From positions 37,810,001-37,874,000 of the forward strand of contig CM069873.1 in assembly GCA_036172665.1 (NCBI GenBank): a stretch of DNA of 64,000 nucleotides. Direction: 5' to 3'. The translations under genes were made by a program, and so were the position numbers. Positions 26,667 through 40,628 of this stretch are shown in pieces; the stretch's first letter is position 1, and each line of letters starts with the position of its first letter. The stretch comes from Prosopocoilus inquinatus (lineage: Eukaryota; Arthropoda; Insecta; Coleoptera; Lucanidae). A model generated the notes under the pieces. That model had not been told where the DNA came from, did no database searches, and saw nothing but the letters and a program-made list of their open reading frames with translations.

Positions 26667-29429
26667 CGATCCTTACTCATCTATCATGTTATTTGGCGTT
26701 TCGATGGACTCCAGTAAATCTGATGTGAGATACAAAGTTTTCGGACGCAGCAGAAGCTGGAAATAGTTTTGAACGAAAAAACACGTATTAGCGTTGTTCC
26801 TGTGATGTATCTAATCGATCCTTACTTAGCTACTATGTTATTTGACGTTTCGATGGACTCCAATAACTCTGATGTGAGGTACAAAGTTTTCGGACGCAGC
26901 AGAAGCTGGAAATAGTTTTGAACGAAACAACACGTATTAGCGTTGTTCCTGTGATGTATCTAATCGATCCTTACTCATCTATCATTATATTTGACGTTTG
27001 GATGGACTACAGTAACTCTGATGTGAGATACAAAGTTTACGGACGCAGCAGAATCTGGAAATAGTTTTAAACGAAACAACACGTATTAGCGTTGTTCCTG
27101 TGATGTATCTAATCGATCCTTACTCATATATCATGTTATTTGACGTTTGGATGGACTCCAGTAACTCTGATGTGAGATACAAAGTTCTCGGACGCAGCAG
27201 AAGCTAGAAATAGTTTTGAACGAAACAACACGTATTAGCGTTGTTCCTGTGATGTATCTAATCGATCCTTACTTATCTATCATGTTATTTGACGTTTGGA
27301 TGGACTCCAGTAACTCTGATGTGAGATACAAAGTTTTCGGACGCAGCAGAAGCTGGAGATAGTTTCAAACGAAACAACACGCATTAGCGTTGTTCCTGTG
27401 ATGTATCTAATCGATCCTTACTCATCTATCATGTTATTTGGCTTTTCGATGGACTCCAGTAACTCTGATGTGAGATACAAAGTTTTCGGACGCAGCAGAA
27501 GCTGGAAATAGTTTTAAAAGAAACAACACGTATTAGCGTTGTTCCTGTGATGTATCTAATCGATCCTTACTCATCTATCATGTTATTTGACGTTTCGATG
27601 GACTCCAGTATCTCTAATGTGAGATACTAAATTTTCGGACGCAGCAGAAGCTGGAAATAGTTGTAAACGAAACAACACGCATTAGCGTTGTTCCTGTGAT
27701 GTATCTAATCGATCCTTACTCATCTATCATGTTATTTGACGTTTCGATGGACTCCAGTAACTCTAATGTGAGATACGAAATTTTCGGGCGCAGCAGAATC
27801 TGGAAATAGTTTTAAACGAAACAACACGCATTAGCGTTGTTCCTGTGATGTATCTAATCGATCCTTACTCATCTATCATGTTATTTGACGTTTCGATGGA
27901 CTCCAGTATCTCTAATGTGAGATACTAAATTTTCGGACGCAGCAGAAGCTGGAAATAGTTGTAAACGAAACAACACGCATTAGCGTTGTTCCTGTGATGT
28001 ATCTAATCGATCCTTACTCATCTATCATGTTATTTGACGTTTCGATGGACTCTAGTAACTCTGATGTGATATACGAAGTTTTTGGGCGCAGCAGGAGCTG
28101 GAAATAGTTTTAAAAGAAGCAACACCTATTAGCGTTGTTCCTGTGATGTATCTAATCGATCCTTACTTAGCTACTATGTTATTTGACGTTTCGATGGACT
28201 CCAGTAACTCTAATGTGAGATACGAAATTTTCGGACGCAGCAGAAGCTGGAAATAGTTTTAAAGGAAACAACACGTATTAGCGTTGTTCCTGTGATGTAT
28301 CTAATCGATCCTTACTCATCTATCATGTTATTTGACGTTTGGATGGACTCCGGTAACTCTGATGTGAGATACAAAGTTCTCGGACGCAGCAGAAGCTGGA
28401 AATAGTTTTGAACGAAACAACACGTATTATCGTTGTTCCTGTGATGTATCTAATCGATCCTTACTTATCTATCATGTTATTTGAAGTTTGGATGGTCTCC
28501 AGTAACTCTGATGTGAGATACAAAGTTTTCGGACGCAGCAGAAGCTGGAGATAGTTTTAAACGAAACAACACGCATTAGCGTTTTTCCTGTTATGTATCT
28601 AATCGATCCTTACTCATCTATCATGTTATTTTTCGTTTCGATGGACTCCAGTAACTCTAATGTGAGATACGAAATTTTCGGACGCAGCAGAAGCTGGAAA
28701 TAGTTTTAAAGGAAACACGTATTAGCGTTGTTCCTGTGATGTATCTAATCGATCCTTACTCATCTATCATGTTATTTGACGTTTGGATGGACTCCGGTAA
28801 CTCTGATGTGAGATACAAAGTTCTCGGACGCAGCAGAAGCTGGAAATAGTTTTGAACGAAACAACACGTATTATCGTTGTTCCTGTGATGTATCTAATCG
28901 ACCCTTACTTATCTATCATGTTATTTGAAGTTTGGATGGTCTCCAGTAACTCTGATGTGAGATACAAAGCTTTCGGACGCAGCAGAAGCTGGAAATAGTT
29001 TTGAACGAAACAACACGTATTAGCGTTGTTCCTGTGATGTATCTAATCGATCCTTACTTAGCTACTATGTTATTTGACGCTTCGATGGACTCCAATAACT
29101 CTGATGTGAGATACAAAGTTTTCGGACGCAGCAGAAGCTGGAAATAGTTTTAAACGAAACAACACGCATTAGCGTTGTTCCTGTTATGTATCTAATCGAT
29201 CCTTACTCATCTATCATTTTATTTGACGTTTGGATGGACTCCAGTAACTCTGATGTGAGATACAAAGTTTACGGACGCAGCAGAAGCTGGAAATAGTTTT
29301 AAACGAAACAACACGCATTACCGTTGTTCCTGCGATGTATCTAATCGATCCTTACTCATCTATCATGTTATTTGGCGTTTCGATGGACTCCAGTAACTCT
29401 GATGTGAGATACAAAGTTCTCGGACGCAG
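26667..29429 (+). repeat. 21-monomer higher-order unit, copy 2
   Basis: Second copy of 23544-26306. The match ends at 29430, where this copy has GCAGCTGAAGCTAG and the first has GCAGCAGAAGCTGG. From 27664 it also aligns to 12187 onward at offset 15477, so it runs directly into the 9-kb block. Copy 2 of that block therefore begins inside this unit. Confidence 0.85.
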
Positions 29430-32400
29430 CTGAAGCTAGAAATAGTTTTAAACGAAACAACACGCATTAGCGTTGTTCCTGTGATGTATTTAATCGATCC
29501 TTACTCATCTATCATGATATTTGACGTTTGAATGGACTCCAGTAACTCTGATGTGAGATACAATGTTCTCGGACGCAGCAGAAGCTGGAAATACTTTTAA
29601 ACGAAAGAACACGCATTAGCGTTGTTCCTGTGATGTATCTAATCGATCCTTACTCATCTATCATTATATTTGACGTTTGGATGGACTACAGTAACTCTGA
29701 TGTGAGATACAAAGTTTACGGACGCAGCAGAAGCTGGAAATAGTTTTAATCGAAACAACACGCATTAGCGTTGTTCCTGTGATGTATCTAATCGATCCTT
29801 ACTCATCTATCATGTTATTTGGCGTCTCGATGGACTCCAGTAACTCTGATGTGAGATACAGTTTTCGGACGCAGCAGAAGCTGGAAATAGTTTTAAACGA
29901 AACAACACGCATTAGCGTTGTTCCTGTGATGTATCTAATAGATCCTTACTCATCTATCATGTTATTTGGCGTTTCGATGGACTCCAGAAACTTTGATGTG
30001 AGATACGAAGTTCTCGGACGCAGCTGAAGCTGGAAATAGTTTTAAATGAAACAACACGTACTAGCGTTGTTCCTGTGTTATATCTAATCGATCCTTACTC
30101 ATCTATCATGATATTTGACGTTTGGATGGACTCCAGTAACTCTGATGTGAGGTACAAAGTTTTCGGACGCAGCAGAAGCTGGAAATAGTTTTAAATGAAA
30201 CAACACGCATTAGCGTTGTTCCTGTGATGTATCTAATGGATCCTTACTCATCTATCATGTTATTTGACGTTTCGATGGACTCTAGTAACTCTGATGTGAG
30301 ATACGAAGTTTTTGGACGCAGCAGGAGCTGGAAATAGTTTTAAACGAAACAACACGTATTAGCGTTGTTCCTGTGATGTATCTAATCGATCCTTACTCAT
30401 CTATCATGTTATTTGACGTTTGGATGGACTCCAGTAACTCTGATGTGAGATACAATGTTCTCGGACGCAGCAGAAGCTGGAAATAGTTTTGAACGAAACA
30501 ACACGTATTAGCGTTGTTCCTGTGATGTATCTAATCGATCCTCACTCATCTATCATGTTATTTGACGTTTGGATGGACTCCAGTAACTCTGATGTGAGAT
30601 ACAAAGTATTCGGATGCAGCAGAAGCTGGAAATAGTTTTAAACGAAACAACACGCATTAGCGTTGTTCCTGTGATGTATCTAATCGATCCTTACTCATCT
30701 ATCATGTTATTTGGCGTTTCGATGGACTCCAGTAACTCTGATGTGAGATACAAAGTTTTCGGACGCAGCAGAAGCTGGAAATAGTTTTGAACGAAACAGC
30801 ACGTATTAGCGTTGTTCCTGTGATGTATCTAATCGATCCTTACTTATCTACTATGTTATTTGAAGTTTCGATGGACTCCAGTAACTCTGATGTGAGATAC
30901 GAAATTTTCGAACGCAGCAGAATCTGGAAATAGTTTTAAATGAAACAACACGTATTAGCGTTGTTCCTGTGATGTATCTAATCGATCCTTACTTACCTAT
31001 CATGTTATCTGACGTTTCGATGGACTCCAGTAACTCTAATGTGAGATACGAAATTTTCGGCCGCAGCAGAAGCTGGAAATAGTTTTGAACGAAACAACAC
31101 GTATTAGCGTTGTTCCTGTGATGTATCTAATCGATCCTTACTTATCTACTATGTTATTTGAAGTTTCGATGGACTCCAGTAACTCTGATGTGAGATACGA
31201 AATTTTCGAACGCAGCAGAATCTGGAAATAGTTTTAAATGAAACAACACGCATTAGCGTTGTTCCTGTGATGTATCTAATCGATCATTACTCATCTATCA
31301 TGCTATTTGACGTTTCGATGGACTCTAGTAACTCTGATGTGAGATACGAAGTTTTTGGACGCAGCAGGAGCTGGAAATAGTTTTAAACGAAACAACACGT
31401 ATTAGCGTTGTTCCTGTGATGTATCTAATCGCTCCTTACTTAGCTACTATGTTATTTGACGTTTCGATGGACTCCAGTAACTCTAATGTGAGATACGAAA
31501 TTTTCGGACGCAGCAGAAGCTGGAAATAGTTTTAAACGAAACAACACGTATTAGCGTTGTTCCTGTGATGTATCTAATCGATCCTTACTCATCTATCATG
31601 TTATTTGACGTTTGGATGGACTCCAGTAACTGATGTGAGATACAAAGTTCTCGGACGCAGCAGAAGCTGGAAATAGTTTTGAACGAAACAACACGTATTA
31701 GCGTTGTTCCTGTGATGTATCTAATCGATCCTTACTTATCTATCATGTTATCTGACGTTTGGATGGACTCCAGTAACTCTGATGTGAGATACAATGTTTT
31801 CGGACGCAGCAGAAGCTGGAGATAGTTTTAAACGAAACAACACGCATTAGCGTTGTTCCTGTGATGTATCTAATCGATCCTTACTCATCTATCATGTTAT
31901 TTGGCGTTTCGATGGACTCCAGTAACTCTGATGTGAGATACAAAGTTTTCGGACGCAGCAGAAGCTGGAAATAGTTTCAAACGAAACAACACGTATTAGC
32001 GTTGTTCCTGTAATGTATCTAATCGATCCTTACTCATCTATCATGTTATTTGACGTTTGGATGGACTCCAGTAACTGATGTGAGATACAAAGTTCTCGGA
32101 CGCAGCAGAAGCTGGAAATAGTTTTGAACGAAACAACACGTATTAGCGTTGTTCCTGTGATGTATCTAATCGATCCTTACTCATCTATCATGTTATTTGG
32201 CGTTTCGATGGACTCCAATAACTCTGATGTGAGGTACAAAGTTTTCGGACGCAGCAGAAGCTGGAAATAGTTTTGAACGAAACAACACGTATTAGCGTTG
32301 TTCCTGTGATGTATCTAATGGATCCTTACTCATCTATCATGTTATTTGACGTTTCGATGGACTCTAGTAACTCTGATGTGAGATACGAAGTTTTTGGACG

Positions 32401-35400
32401 CAGCAGGAGCTGGAAATAGTTTTAAACGAAACAACACGTATTAGCGTTGTTCCTGTGATGTATCTAATCGATCCTTACTCATCTATCATGTTATTTGACG
32501 TTTGGATGGACTCCAGTAACTCTGATGTGAGATACAATGTTCTCGGACGCAGCAGAAGCTGGAAATAGTTTTGAACGAAACAACACGTATTAGCGTTGTT
32601 CCTGTGATGTATCTAATCGATCCTTACTCATCTATCATGTTATTTGACGTTTCGATGGACTCCAGTAACTCTGATGTGAGATACGAAATTTTCGAACGCA
32701 GCAGAAGCTGGAAATAGTTTTAAACGAAACAACACGCATTAGCGTTGTTCCTGTGATGTATCTAATCGATCCTTACTTACCTATCATGTTATCTGACGTT
32801 TCGATGGACTCCAGTAACTCTAATGTGAGATACGAAATCTTCGGGCGCAGCAGAAGCTGGAAATAGTTTTGAACGAAACAACACGTATTAGCGTTGTTCC
32901 TGTGATGTATCTAATCGATCATTACTCATCTATCATGTTATTTGACGTTTCGATGGACTCTAGTAACTCTGATGTGAGATACGAAGTTTTTGGACGCAGC
33001 AGGAGCTGGAAATAGTTTTAAACGAAACAACACGTATTAGCGTTGTTCCTGTGATGTATCTAATCGCTCCTTACTTAGCTACTATGTTATTTGACGTTTC
33101 GATGGACTATAGTAACTCTAATGTGAGATACGAAATTTTCGGACGCAGCAGAAGCTGGAAATAGTTTTAAACGAAACAACACGTATTAGCGTTGTTCCTG
33201 TGATGTATCTAATCGATCCTTACTCATCTATCATGTTATTTGACGTTTGGATGGACTCCAGTAACTGATGTGAGATACAAAGTTCTCGGACGCAGCAGAA
33301 GCTGGAAATAGTTTTGAACGAAACAACACGTATTAGCGTTGTTCCTGTGATGTATCTAATCGATCCTTACTTATCTATCATGTTATCTGACGTTTGGATG
33401 GACTCCAGTAACTCTGATGTGAGATACAATGTTTTCGGACGCAGCAGAAGCTGGAGATAGTTTTAAACGAAACAACACGCATTAGCGTTGTTCCTGTGAT
33501 GTATCTAATCGATCCTTACTCATCTATCATGTTATTTGGCGTTTCGATGGACTCCAGTAAATCTGATGTGAGATACAAAGTTTTCGGACGCAGCAGAAGC
33601 TGGAAATAGTTTTGAACGAAAAAACACGTATTAGCGTTGTTCCTGTGATGTATCTAATCGATCCTTACTTAGCTACTATGTTATTTGACGTTTCGATGGA
33701 CTCCAATAACTCTGATGTGAGGTACAAAGTTTTCGGACGCAGCAGAAGCTGGAAATAGTTTTGAACGAAACAACACGTATTAGCGTTGTTCCTGTGATGT
33801 ATCTAATCGATCCTTACTCATCTATCATTATATTTGACGTTTGGATGGACTACAGTAACTCTGATGTGAGATACAAAGTTTACGGACACAGCAGAATCTG
33901 GAAATAGTTTTAAACGAAACAACACGTATTAGCGTTGTTCCTGTGATGTATCTAATCGATCCTTACTCATATATCATGTTATTTGACGTTTGGATGGACT
34001 CCAGTAACTCTGATGTGAGATACAAAGTTCTCGGACGCAGCAGAAGCTAGAAATAGTTTTGAACGAAACAACACGTATTAGCGTTGTTCCTGTGATGTAT
34101 CTAATCGATCCTTACTTATCTATCATGTTATTTGACGTTTGGATGGACTCCAGTAACTCTGATGTGAGATACAAAGTTTTCGGACGCAGCAGAAGCTGGA
34201 GATAGTTTCAAACGAAACAACACGCATTAGCGTTGTTCCTGTGATGTATCTAATCGATCCTTACTCATCTATCATGTTATTTGGCTTTTCGATGGACTCC
34301 AGTAACTCTGATGTGAGATACAAAGTTTTCGGACGCAGCAGAAGCTGGAAATAGTTTTAAAAGAAACAACACGTATTAGCGTTGTTCCTGTGATGTATCT
34401 AATCGATCCTTACTCATCTATCATGTTATTTGACGTTTCGATGGACTCTAGTAACTCTAATGTGAGATACGAAATTTTCGGACGCAGCAGAAGCTGGAAA
34501 TACTTTTAAACGAAACAACACGCATTAGCGTTGTTCCTGTGATGCATCTAATCGATCCTTACTCATCTATCATGTTATTTGACGTTTCGATGGACTCCAG
34601 TAACTTTGATGTGAGATACGAAGTTCTCGGACGCAGCTGAAGCTGGAAATAGTTTTAAATGATACAACACGTATTAGCGTTGTTCCTGTGATGTATCTAA
34701 TCGATCCTTACTTATCTATCATGTTATTTGACGTTTGGATGGACTCCAGTAACTCTGATGTGAGATACAAAGTTTTCGGGCGCAGCAGAAGCTGGAAATA
34801 GTTTTAAACGAAACAACACGCATTAGCGTTGTTCCTGTGATGTATCTAATCGATCCTTACTCATCTATCATGTTATTTGACGTTTGAATGGACTCCAGTA
34901 ACTCTGATGTGAGATACAAAGTTCTCGGACGCAGCAGAAGCTGGAAATAGTTTTGAACGAAACAACACGTATTAGCGTTGTTCCTGTGATGTATCTAATC
35001 GATTCTTACTCGTCTATCATGTTATTTGACGTTTCGATGGACTCTAGTATCTCTGATGTGAGATACGAAGTTTTTGGACGCAGCAGGAGCTGGAAATAGT
35101 TTTAAACGAAACAACACGTATTAGCGTTGTTCCTGTGATGTATCTAATCGATCCTTACTTAGCTACTATGTTATTTGACGTTTCGATGGACTCCAGTAAC
35201 TCTAATGTGAGATACGAAATTTTCGGACGCAGCAGAAGCTGGAAATAGTTTTAAACGAAACAGCACGTATTAGCGTTGTTCCTGTGATGTATCTAATCGA
35301 TCCTTACTCATCTATCATGTTATTTGACGTTTGAATGGACTCCAGTAACTCTGATGTGAGATACAAAGTTCTCGGACGCAGCAGAAGGTGGAAATAGTTT

Positions 35401-36647
35401 TGAACGAAACAACACGTATTAGCGTTGTTCCTGTGATGTATCTAATCGATCCTTACTTATCTACTATGTTATTTGACGTTTCGATGGACTCCAGTAACTC
35501 TGATGTGAGATACGAAGTTTTTGGACGCAGCAGGAGCTGGAAATAGTTTTAAACGAACCAACACGTATTAGCGTTGTTCCTGTGATGTATCTAATCGATC
35601 CTTACTCATCTATCATGTTATTTGACGTTTCGATGGACTCTAGTAACTCTAATGTGAGATACGAAATTTTCGGACGCAGCAGAAGCTGGAAATAGTTTTA
35701 AACGAAACAACACGCATTAGCGTTGTTCCTGTGATGTATCTAATCGATCCTTACTTAGCTACTATGTTATTTGACGTTTCGATGGACTCCAATAACTCTA
35801 ATGTGAGATACGAAATTTTCGGACGCAGCAGAAGCTGGAAATAGTTTTAAACGAAACAACACGTATTAGCGTTGTTCCTGTGATGTATCTTATCGATCCT
35901 TACTCATCTATCATGTTATTTGACGTTTCGATGGACTCTAGTAACTCTAATGTGAGATACGAAATTTTCGGACGCAGCAGAAGCTGGAAATAGTTTTAAA
36001 CGAAACAGCACGTATTAGCGTTGTTCCTGTGATGTATCTAATCGATCCTTACTCATCTATCATGTTATTTGACGTTTGAATGGACTCCAGTAACTCTGAT
36101 GTGAGATACAAAGTTCTCGGACGCAGCAGAAGCTGGAAATAGTTTTGAACGAAACAACACGTATTAGCGTTGTTCCTGTGATGTATCTAATCGATCATTA
36201 CTCATCTATCATGTTATTTGACGTTTCGATGGACTCTAGTAACTCTGATGTGAGATACGAAGTTTTTGGACGCAGCAGGAGCTGGAAATAGTTTTAAACG
36301 AAACAACACGTATTAGCGTTGTTCCTGTGATGTATCTAATCGCTCCTTACTTAGCTACTATGTTATTTGACGTTTCGATGGACTATAGTAACTCTAATGT
36401 GAGATACGAAATTTTCGGACGCAGCAGAAGCTGGAAATAGTTTTAAACGAAACAACACGTATTAGCGTTGTTCCTGTGATGTATCTAATCGATCCTTACT
36501 CATCTATCATGTTATTTGACGTTTGGATGGACTCCAGTAACTGATGTGAGATACAAAGTTCTCGGACGCAGCAGAAGCTGGAAATAGTTTTGAACGAAAC
36601 AACACGTATTAGCGTTGTTCCTGTGATGTATCTAATCGATCCTTACT
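27664..36647 (+). repeat. 9-kb satellite block, copy 2 of a near-perfect duplication
   Basis: Counterpart of 12187-21170 at offset 15477. Of the four differences noted, this copy has the common base at 30876 (GATGGACTCC) and 32819 (AACTCTAATG), and the odd base at 33888 (GGACACAGC) and 35388 (AGAAGGTGG). Both copies share AATAGATCC (14463/29940), which the third related copy lacks (CGATCC near 47655), so these two are each other's closest relatives. Unlike copy 1, this copy continues into a full second 22-mer unit. Confidence 0.92.
32862..36137 (+). repeat. 22-monomer higher-order unit, copy 1 (3276 bp)
   Basis: This unit repeats directly as 36138-39470 at offset 3276 (22 x 149 minus 2, the 2 from its single 147-bp monomer). 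Markers are CAGTAACTGA at 33259/36535, ACTCATATAT at 33965/37241, GATGCAT at 34541/37817, GATTCTTACTCG at 35001/38277 and TCTTATCG at 35888/39164. The same unit appears once in full near 17385-20660, with the next copy cut off at 21170. Confidence 0.9.
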
Positions 36648-39470
36648 TATCTATCATGTTATCTGACGTTTGGATGGACTCCAGTAACTCTGATGTGAGA
36701 TACAATGTTTTCGGACGCAGCAGAAGCTGGAGATAGTTTTAAACGAAACAACACGCATTAGCGTTGTTCCTGTGATGTATCTAATCGATCCTTACTCATC
36801 TATCATGTTATTTGGCGTTTCGATGGACTCCAGTAAATCTGATGTGAGATACAAAGTTTTCGGACGCAGCAGAAGCTGGAAATAGTTTTGAACGAAAAAA
36901 CACGTATTAGCGTTGTTCCTGTGATGTATCTAATCGATCCTTACTTAGCTACTATGTTATTTGACGTTTCGATGGACTCCAATAACTCTGATGTGAGGTA
37001 CAAAGTTTTCGGACGCAGCAGAAGCTGGAAATAGTTTTGAACGAAACAACACGTATTAGCGTTGTTCCTGTGATGTATCTAATCGATCCTTACTCATCTA
37101 TCATTATATTTGACGTTTGGATGGACTACAGTAACTCTGATGTGAGATACAAAGTTTACGGACGCAGCAGAATCTGGAAATAGTTTTAAACGAAACAACA
37201 CGTATTAGCGTTGTTCCTGTGATGTATCTAATCGATCCTTACTCATATATCATGTTATTTGACGTTTGGATGGACTCCAGTAACTCTGATGTGAGATACA
37301 AAGTTCTCGGACGCAGCAGAAGCTAGAAATAGTTTTGAACGAAACAACACGTATTAGCGTTGTTCCTGTGATGTATCTAATCGATCCTTACTTATCTATC
37401 ATGTTATTTGACGTTTGGATGGACTCCAGTAACTCTGATGTGAGATACAAAGTTTTCGGACGCAGCAGAAGCTGGAGATAGTTTCAAACGAAACAACACG
37501 CATTAGCGTTGTTCCTGTGATGTATCTAATCGATCCTTACTCATCTATCATGTTATTTGGCTTTTCGATGGACTCCAGTAACTCTGATGTGAGATACAAA
37601 GTTTTCGGACGCAGCAGAAGCTGGAAATAGTTTTAAAAGAAACAACACGTATTAGCGTTGTTCCTGTGATGTATCTAATCGATCCTTACTCATCTATCAT
37701 GTTATTTGACGTTTCGATGGACTCTAGTAACTCTAATGTGAGATACGAAATTTTCGGACGCAGCAGAAGCTGGAAATACTTTTAAACGAAACAACACGCA
37801 TTAGCGTTGTTCCTGTGATGCATCTAATCGATCCTTACTCATCTATCATGTTATTTGACGTTTCGATGGACTCCAGTAACTTTGATGTGAGATACGAAGT
37901 TCTCGGACGCAGCTGAAGCTGGAAATAGTTTTAAATGATACAACACGTATTAGCGTTGTTCCTGTGATGTATCTAATCGATCCTTACTTATCTATCATGT
38001 TATTTGACGTTTGGATGGACTCCAGTAACTCTGATGTGAGATACAAAGTTTTCGGGCGCAGCAGAAGCTGGAAATAGTTTTAAACGAAACAACACGCATT
38101 AGCGTTGTTCCTGTGATGTATCTAATCGATCCTTACTCATCTATCATGTTATTTGACGTTTGAATGGACTCCAGTAACTCTGATGTGAGATACAAAGTTC
38201 TCGGACGCAGCAGAAGCTGGAAATAGTTTTGAACGAAACAACACGTATTAGCGTTGTTCCTGTGATGTATCTAATCGATTCTTACTCGTCTATCATGTTA
38301 TTTGACGTTTCGATGGACTCTAGTATCTCTGATGTGAGATACGAAGTTTTTGGACGCAGCAGGAGCTGGAAATAGTTTTAAACGAAACAACACGTATTAG
38401 CGTTGTTCCTGTGATGTATCTAATCGATCCTTACTTAGCTACTATGTTATTTGACGTTTCGATGGACTCCAGTAACTCTAATGTGAGATACGAAATTTTC
38501 GGACGCAGCAGAAGCTGGAAATAGTTTTAAACGAAACAGCACGTATTAGCGTTGTTCCTGTGATGTATCTAATCGATCCTTACTCATCTATCATGTTATT
38601 TGACGTTTGAATGGACTCCAGTAACTCTGATGTGAGATACAAAGTTCTCGGACGCAGCAGAAGCTGGAAATAGTTTTGAACGAAACAACACGTATTAGCG
38701 TTGTTCCTGTGATGTATCTAATCGATCCTTACTTATCTACTATGTTATTTGACGTTTCGATGGACTCCAGTAACTCTGATGTGAGATACGAAGTTTTTGG
38801 ACGCAGCAGGAGCTGGAAATAGTTTTAAACGAACCAACACGTATTAGCGTTGTTCCTGTGATGTATCTAATCGATCCTTACTCATCTATCATGTTATTTG
38901 ACGTTTCGATGGACTCTAGTAACTCTAATGTGAGATACGAAATTTTCGGACGCAGCAGAAGCTGGAAATAGTTTTAAACGAAACAACACGCATTAGCGTT
39001 GTTCCTGTGATGTATCTAATCTATCCTTACTTAGCTACTATGTTATTTGACGTTTCGATGGACTCCAATAACTCTAATGTGAGATACGAAATTTTCGGAC
39101 GCAGCAGAAGCTGGAAATAGTTTTAAACGAAACAACACGTATTAGCGTTGTTCCTGTGATGTATCTTATCGATCCTTACTCATCTATCATGTTATTTGAC
39201 GTTTCGATGGACTCTAGTAACTCTAATGTGAGATACGAAATTTTCGGACGCAGCAGAAGCTGGAAATAGTTTTAAACGAAACAGCACGTATTAGCGTTGT
39301 TCCTGTGATGTATCTAATCGATCCTTACTCATCTATCATGTTATTTGACGTTTGAATGGACTCCAGTAACTCTGATGTGAGATACAAAGTTCTCGGACGC
39401 AGCAGAAGCTGGAAATAGTTTTGAACGAAACAACACGTATTAGCGTTCTTCCTGTGATGTATCTAATCGA
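36138..39470 (+). repeat. 22-monomer higher-order unit, copy 2
   Basis: Direct tandem copy of 32862-36195. Differences seen include GGACGCAGC (copy 1 has GGACACAGC at 33888), AGAAGCTGG (copy 1 has AGAAGGTGG at 35388), CTAATCTATCC near 39017 (copy 1 CTAATCGATCC) and GCGTTCTTCC near 39445. The match ends near 39470 where the sequence enters a different monomer assortment. Confidence 0.9.
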
Positions 39471-40628
39471 TCCTTACTTATCTACTATGTTATTTGAAGT
39501 TTCGATAAACTCTAGTAACTCTGATGTGTGATACGAAGTTTTTGGACGCAGCAGGAGCTGGAAATAGTTTTAAACGAAACAACACGCATTAACGTTGTTC
39601 CTGTGATGTATCTAATCGATCCTTACTCATCTATCATGTTATTTGACGTTTGGATGGACTCTAGTAACTCTGATGTAAGATCCGAAGTTTTTGGGCGCAG
39701 CAGGAGCTGGAAATAGTTTTAAACGAAGCAACACGTATTAGCGTTGTTCCTGTGATGTATCTAATCGATCCTTACTTAGCTACTATGTTATTTCACGTTT
39801 CGATGGACTCCAGTAACTCTAATGTGAGATACGAAATTTTCGGACGCAGCAGAAGCTGGAAATAGTTTTAAACGAAACAACACGCATTAGCGTTGTTCCT
39901 GTGATGTATCTAATCGATCCTTACTCATCTATCATGTTATTTGGCGTTTCGATGGGCTCCAGTAACTTTGATGTGAGATACGAAGTTCTCGGACGCAGCT
40001 GAAGCTGGAAATAGTTTTAAATGAAACAACACGTACTAGCGTTGTTCCTGTGATGTATCTAATCGATCCTTACTCATCTATCATGTTATTTGACGTTTGG
40101 ATGGACTCCAGTAACTCTGATGTGAGATACAAAGTTTTCGGACGCAGCAGAAGCTGGAGATAGTTTTAAACGATACAACACGCATTAGCGTTGTTCCTGT
40201 GATGTATCTAATCGATCCTTACTCATCTATCATGTTATTTGGCGTTTCGATGGACTCCAGTAACTCTGACGTGAGATAAAAAGTTTTCGGACGCAGCAGA
40301 AGCTGGAAATAGTTTTAAACGAAACAACACGCATTAGCGTTGTTCCTGTGATGTATCTAATCGATCCTTACTCATCTATCATGTTATTTGACGTTTCGAT
40401 GGACTCTAGTAACTCTGATGTGAGATATGAAGTTTTTGGACGCAGCAGGAGCTGGAAATAGTTTTAAACGAAACAACACGTATTAACGTTGTTCGTGTGA
40501 TGTATCTAATCGATCCTTATTTATTTATCATGTTATTTGACGTTTCGATGGACTCTAGTAACTCTGATGTGAGATAAGAAGTTTTTGGGCGCAGCAGGAG
40601 CTCTAAATAGTTTTAAACGCAGCAACAC
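39471..40628 (+). repeat. Island of third-type monomers (domain C, left part)
   Basis: About eight monomers whose rare variants are otherwise found to the right of 52 kb. They are GATGTGTGATACG (39525; also near 56200, 56500 and 59325), GATGTAAGATC/ACG, TTATTTCACG (39791 and 52443), GATGGGCTCCAGTAACTTTG, AACGATACAACACG and GACGTGAGATAAAAAG (near 40267; also 60068 and 63348). The right edge is abrupt: AGGAGCTCTAAATAG near 40603 precedes the start of the 11.4 kb block. Confidence 0.8.
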
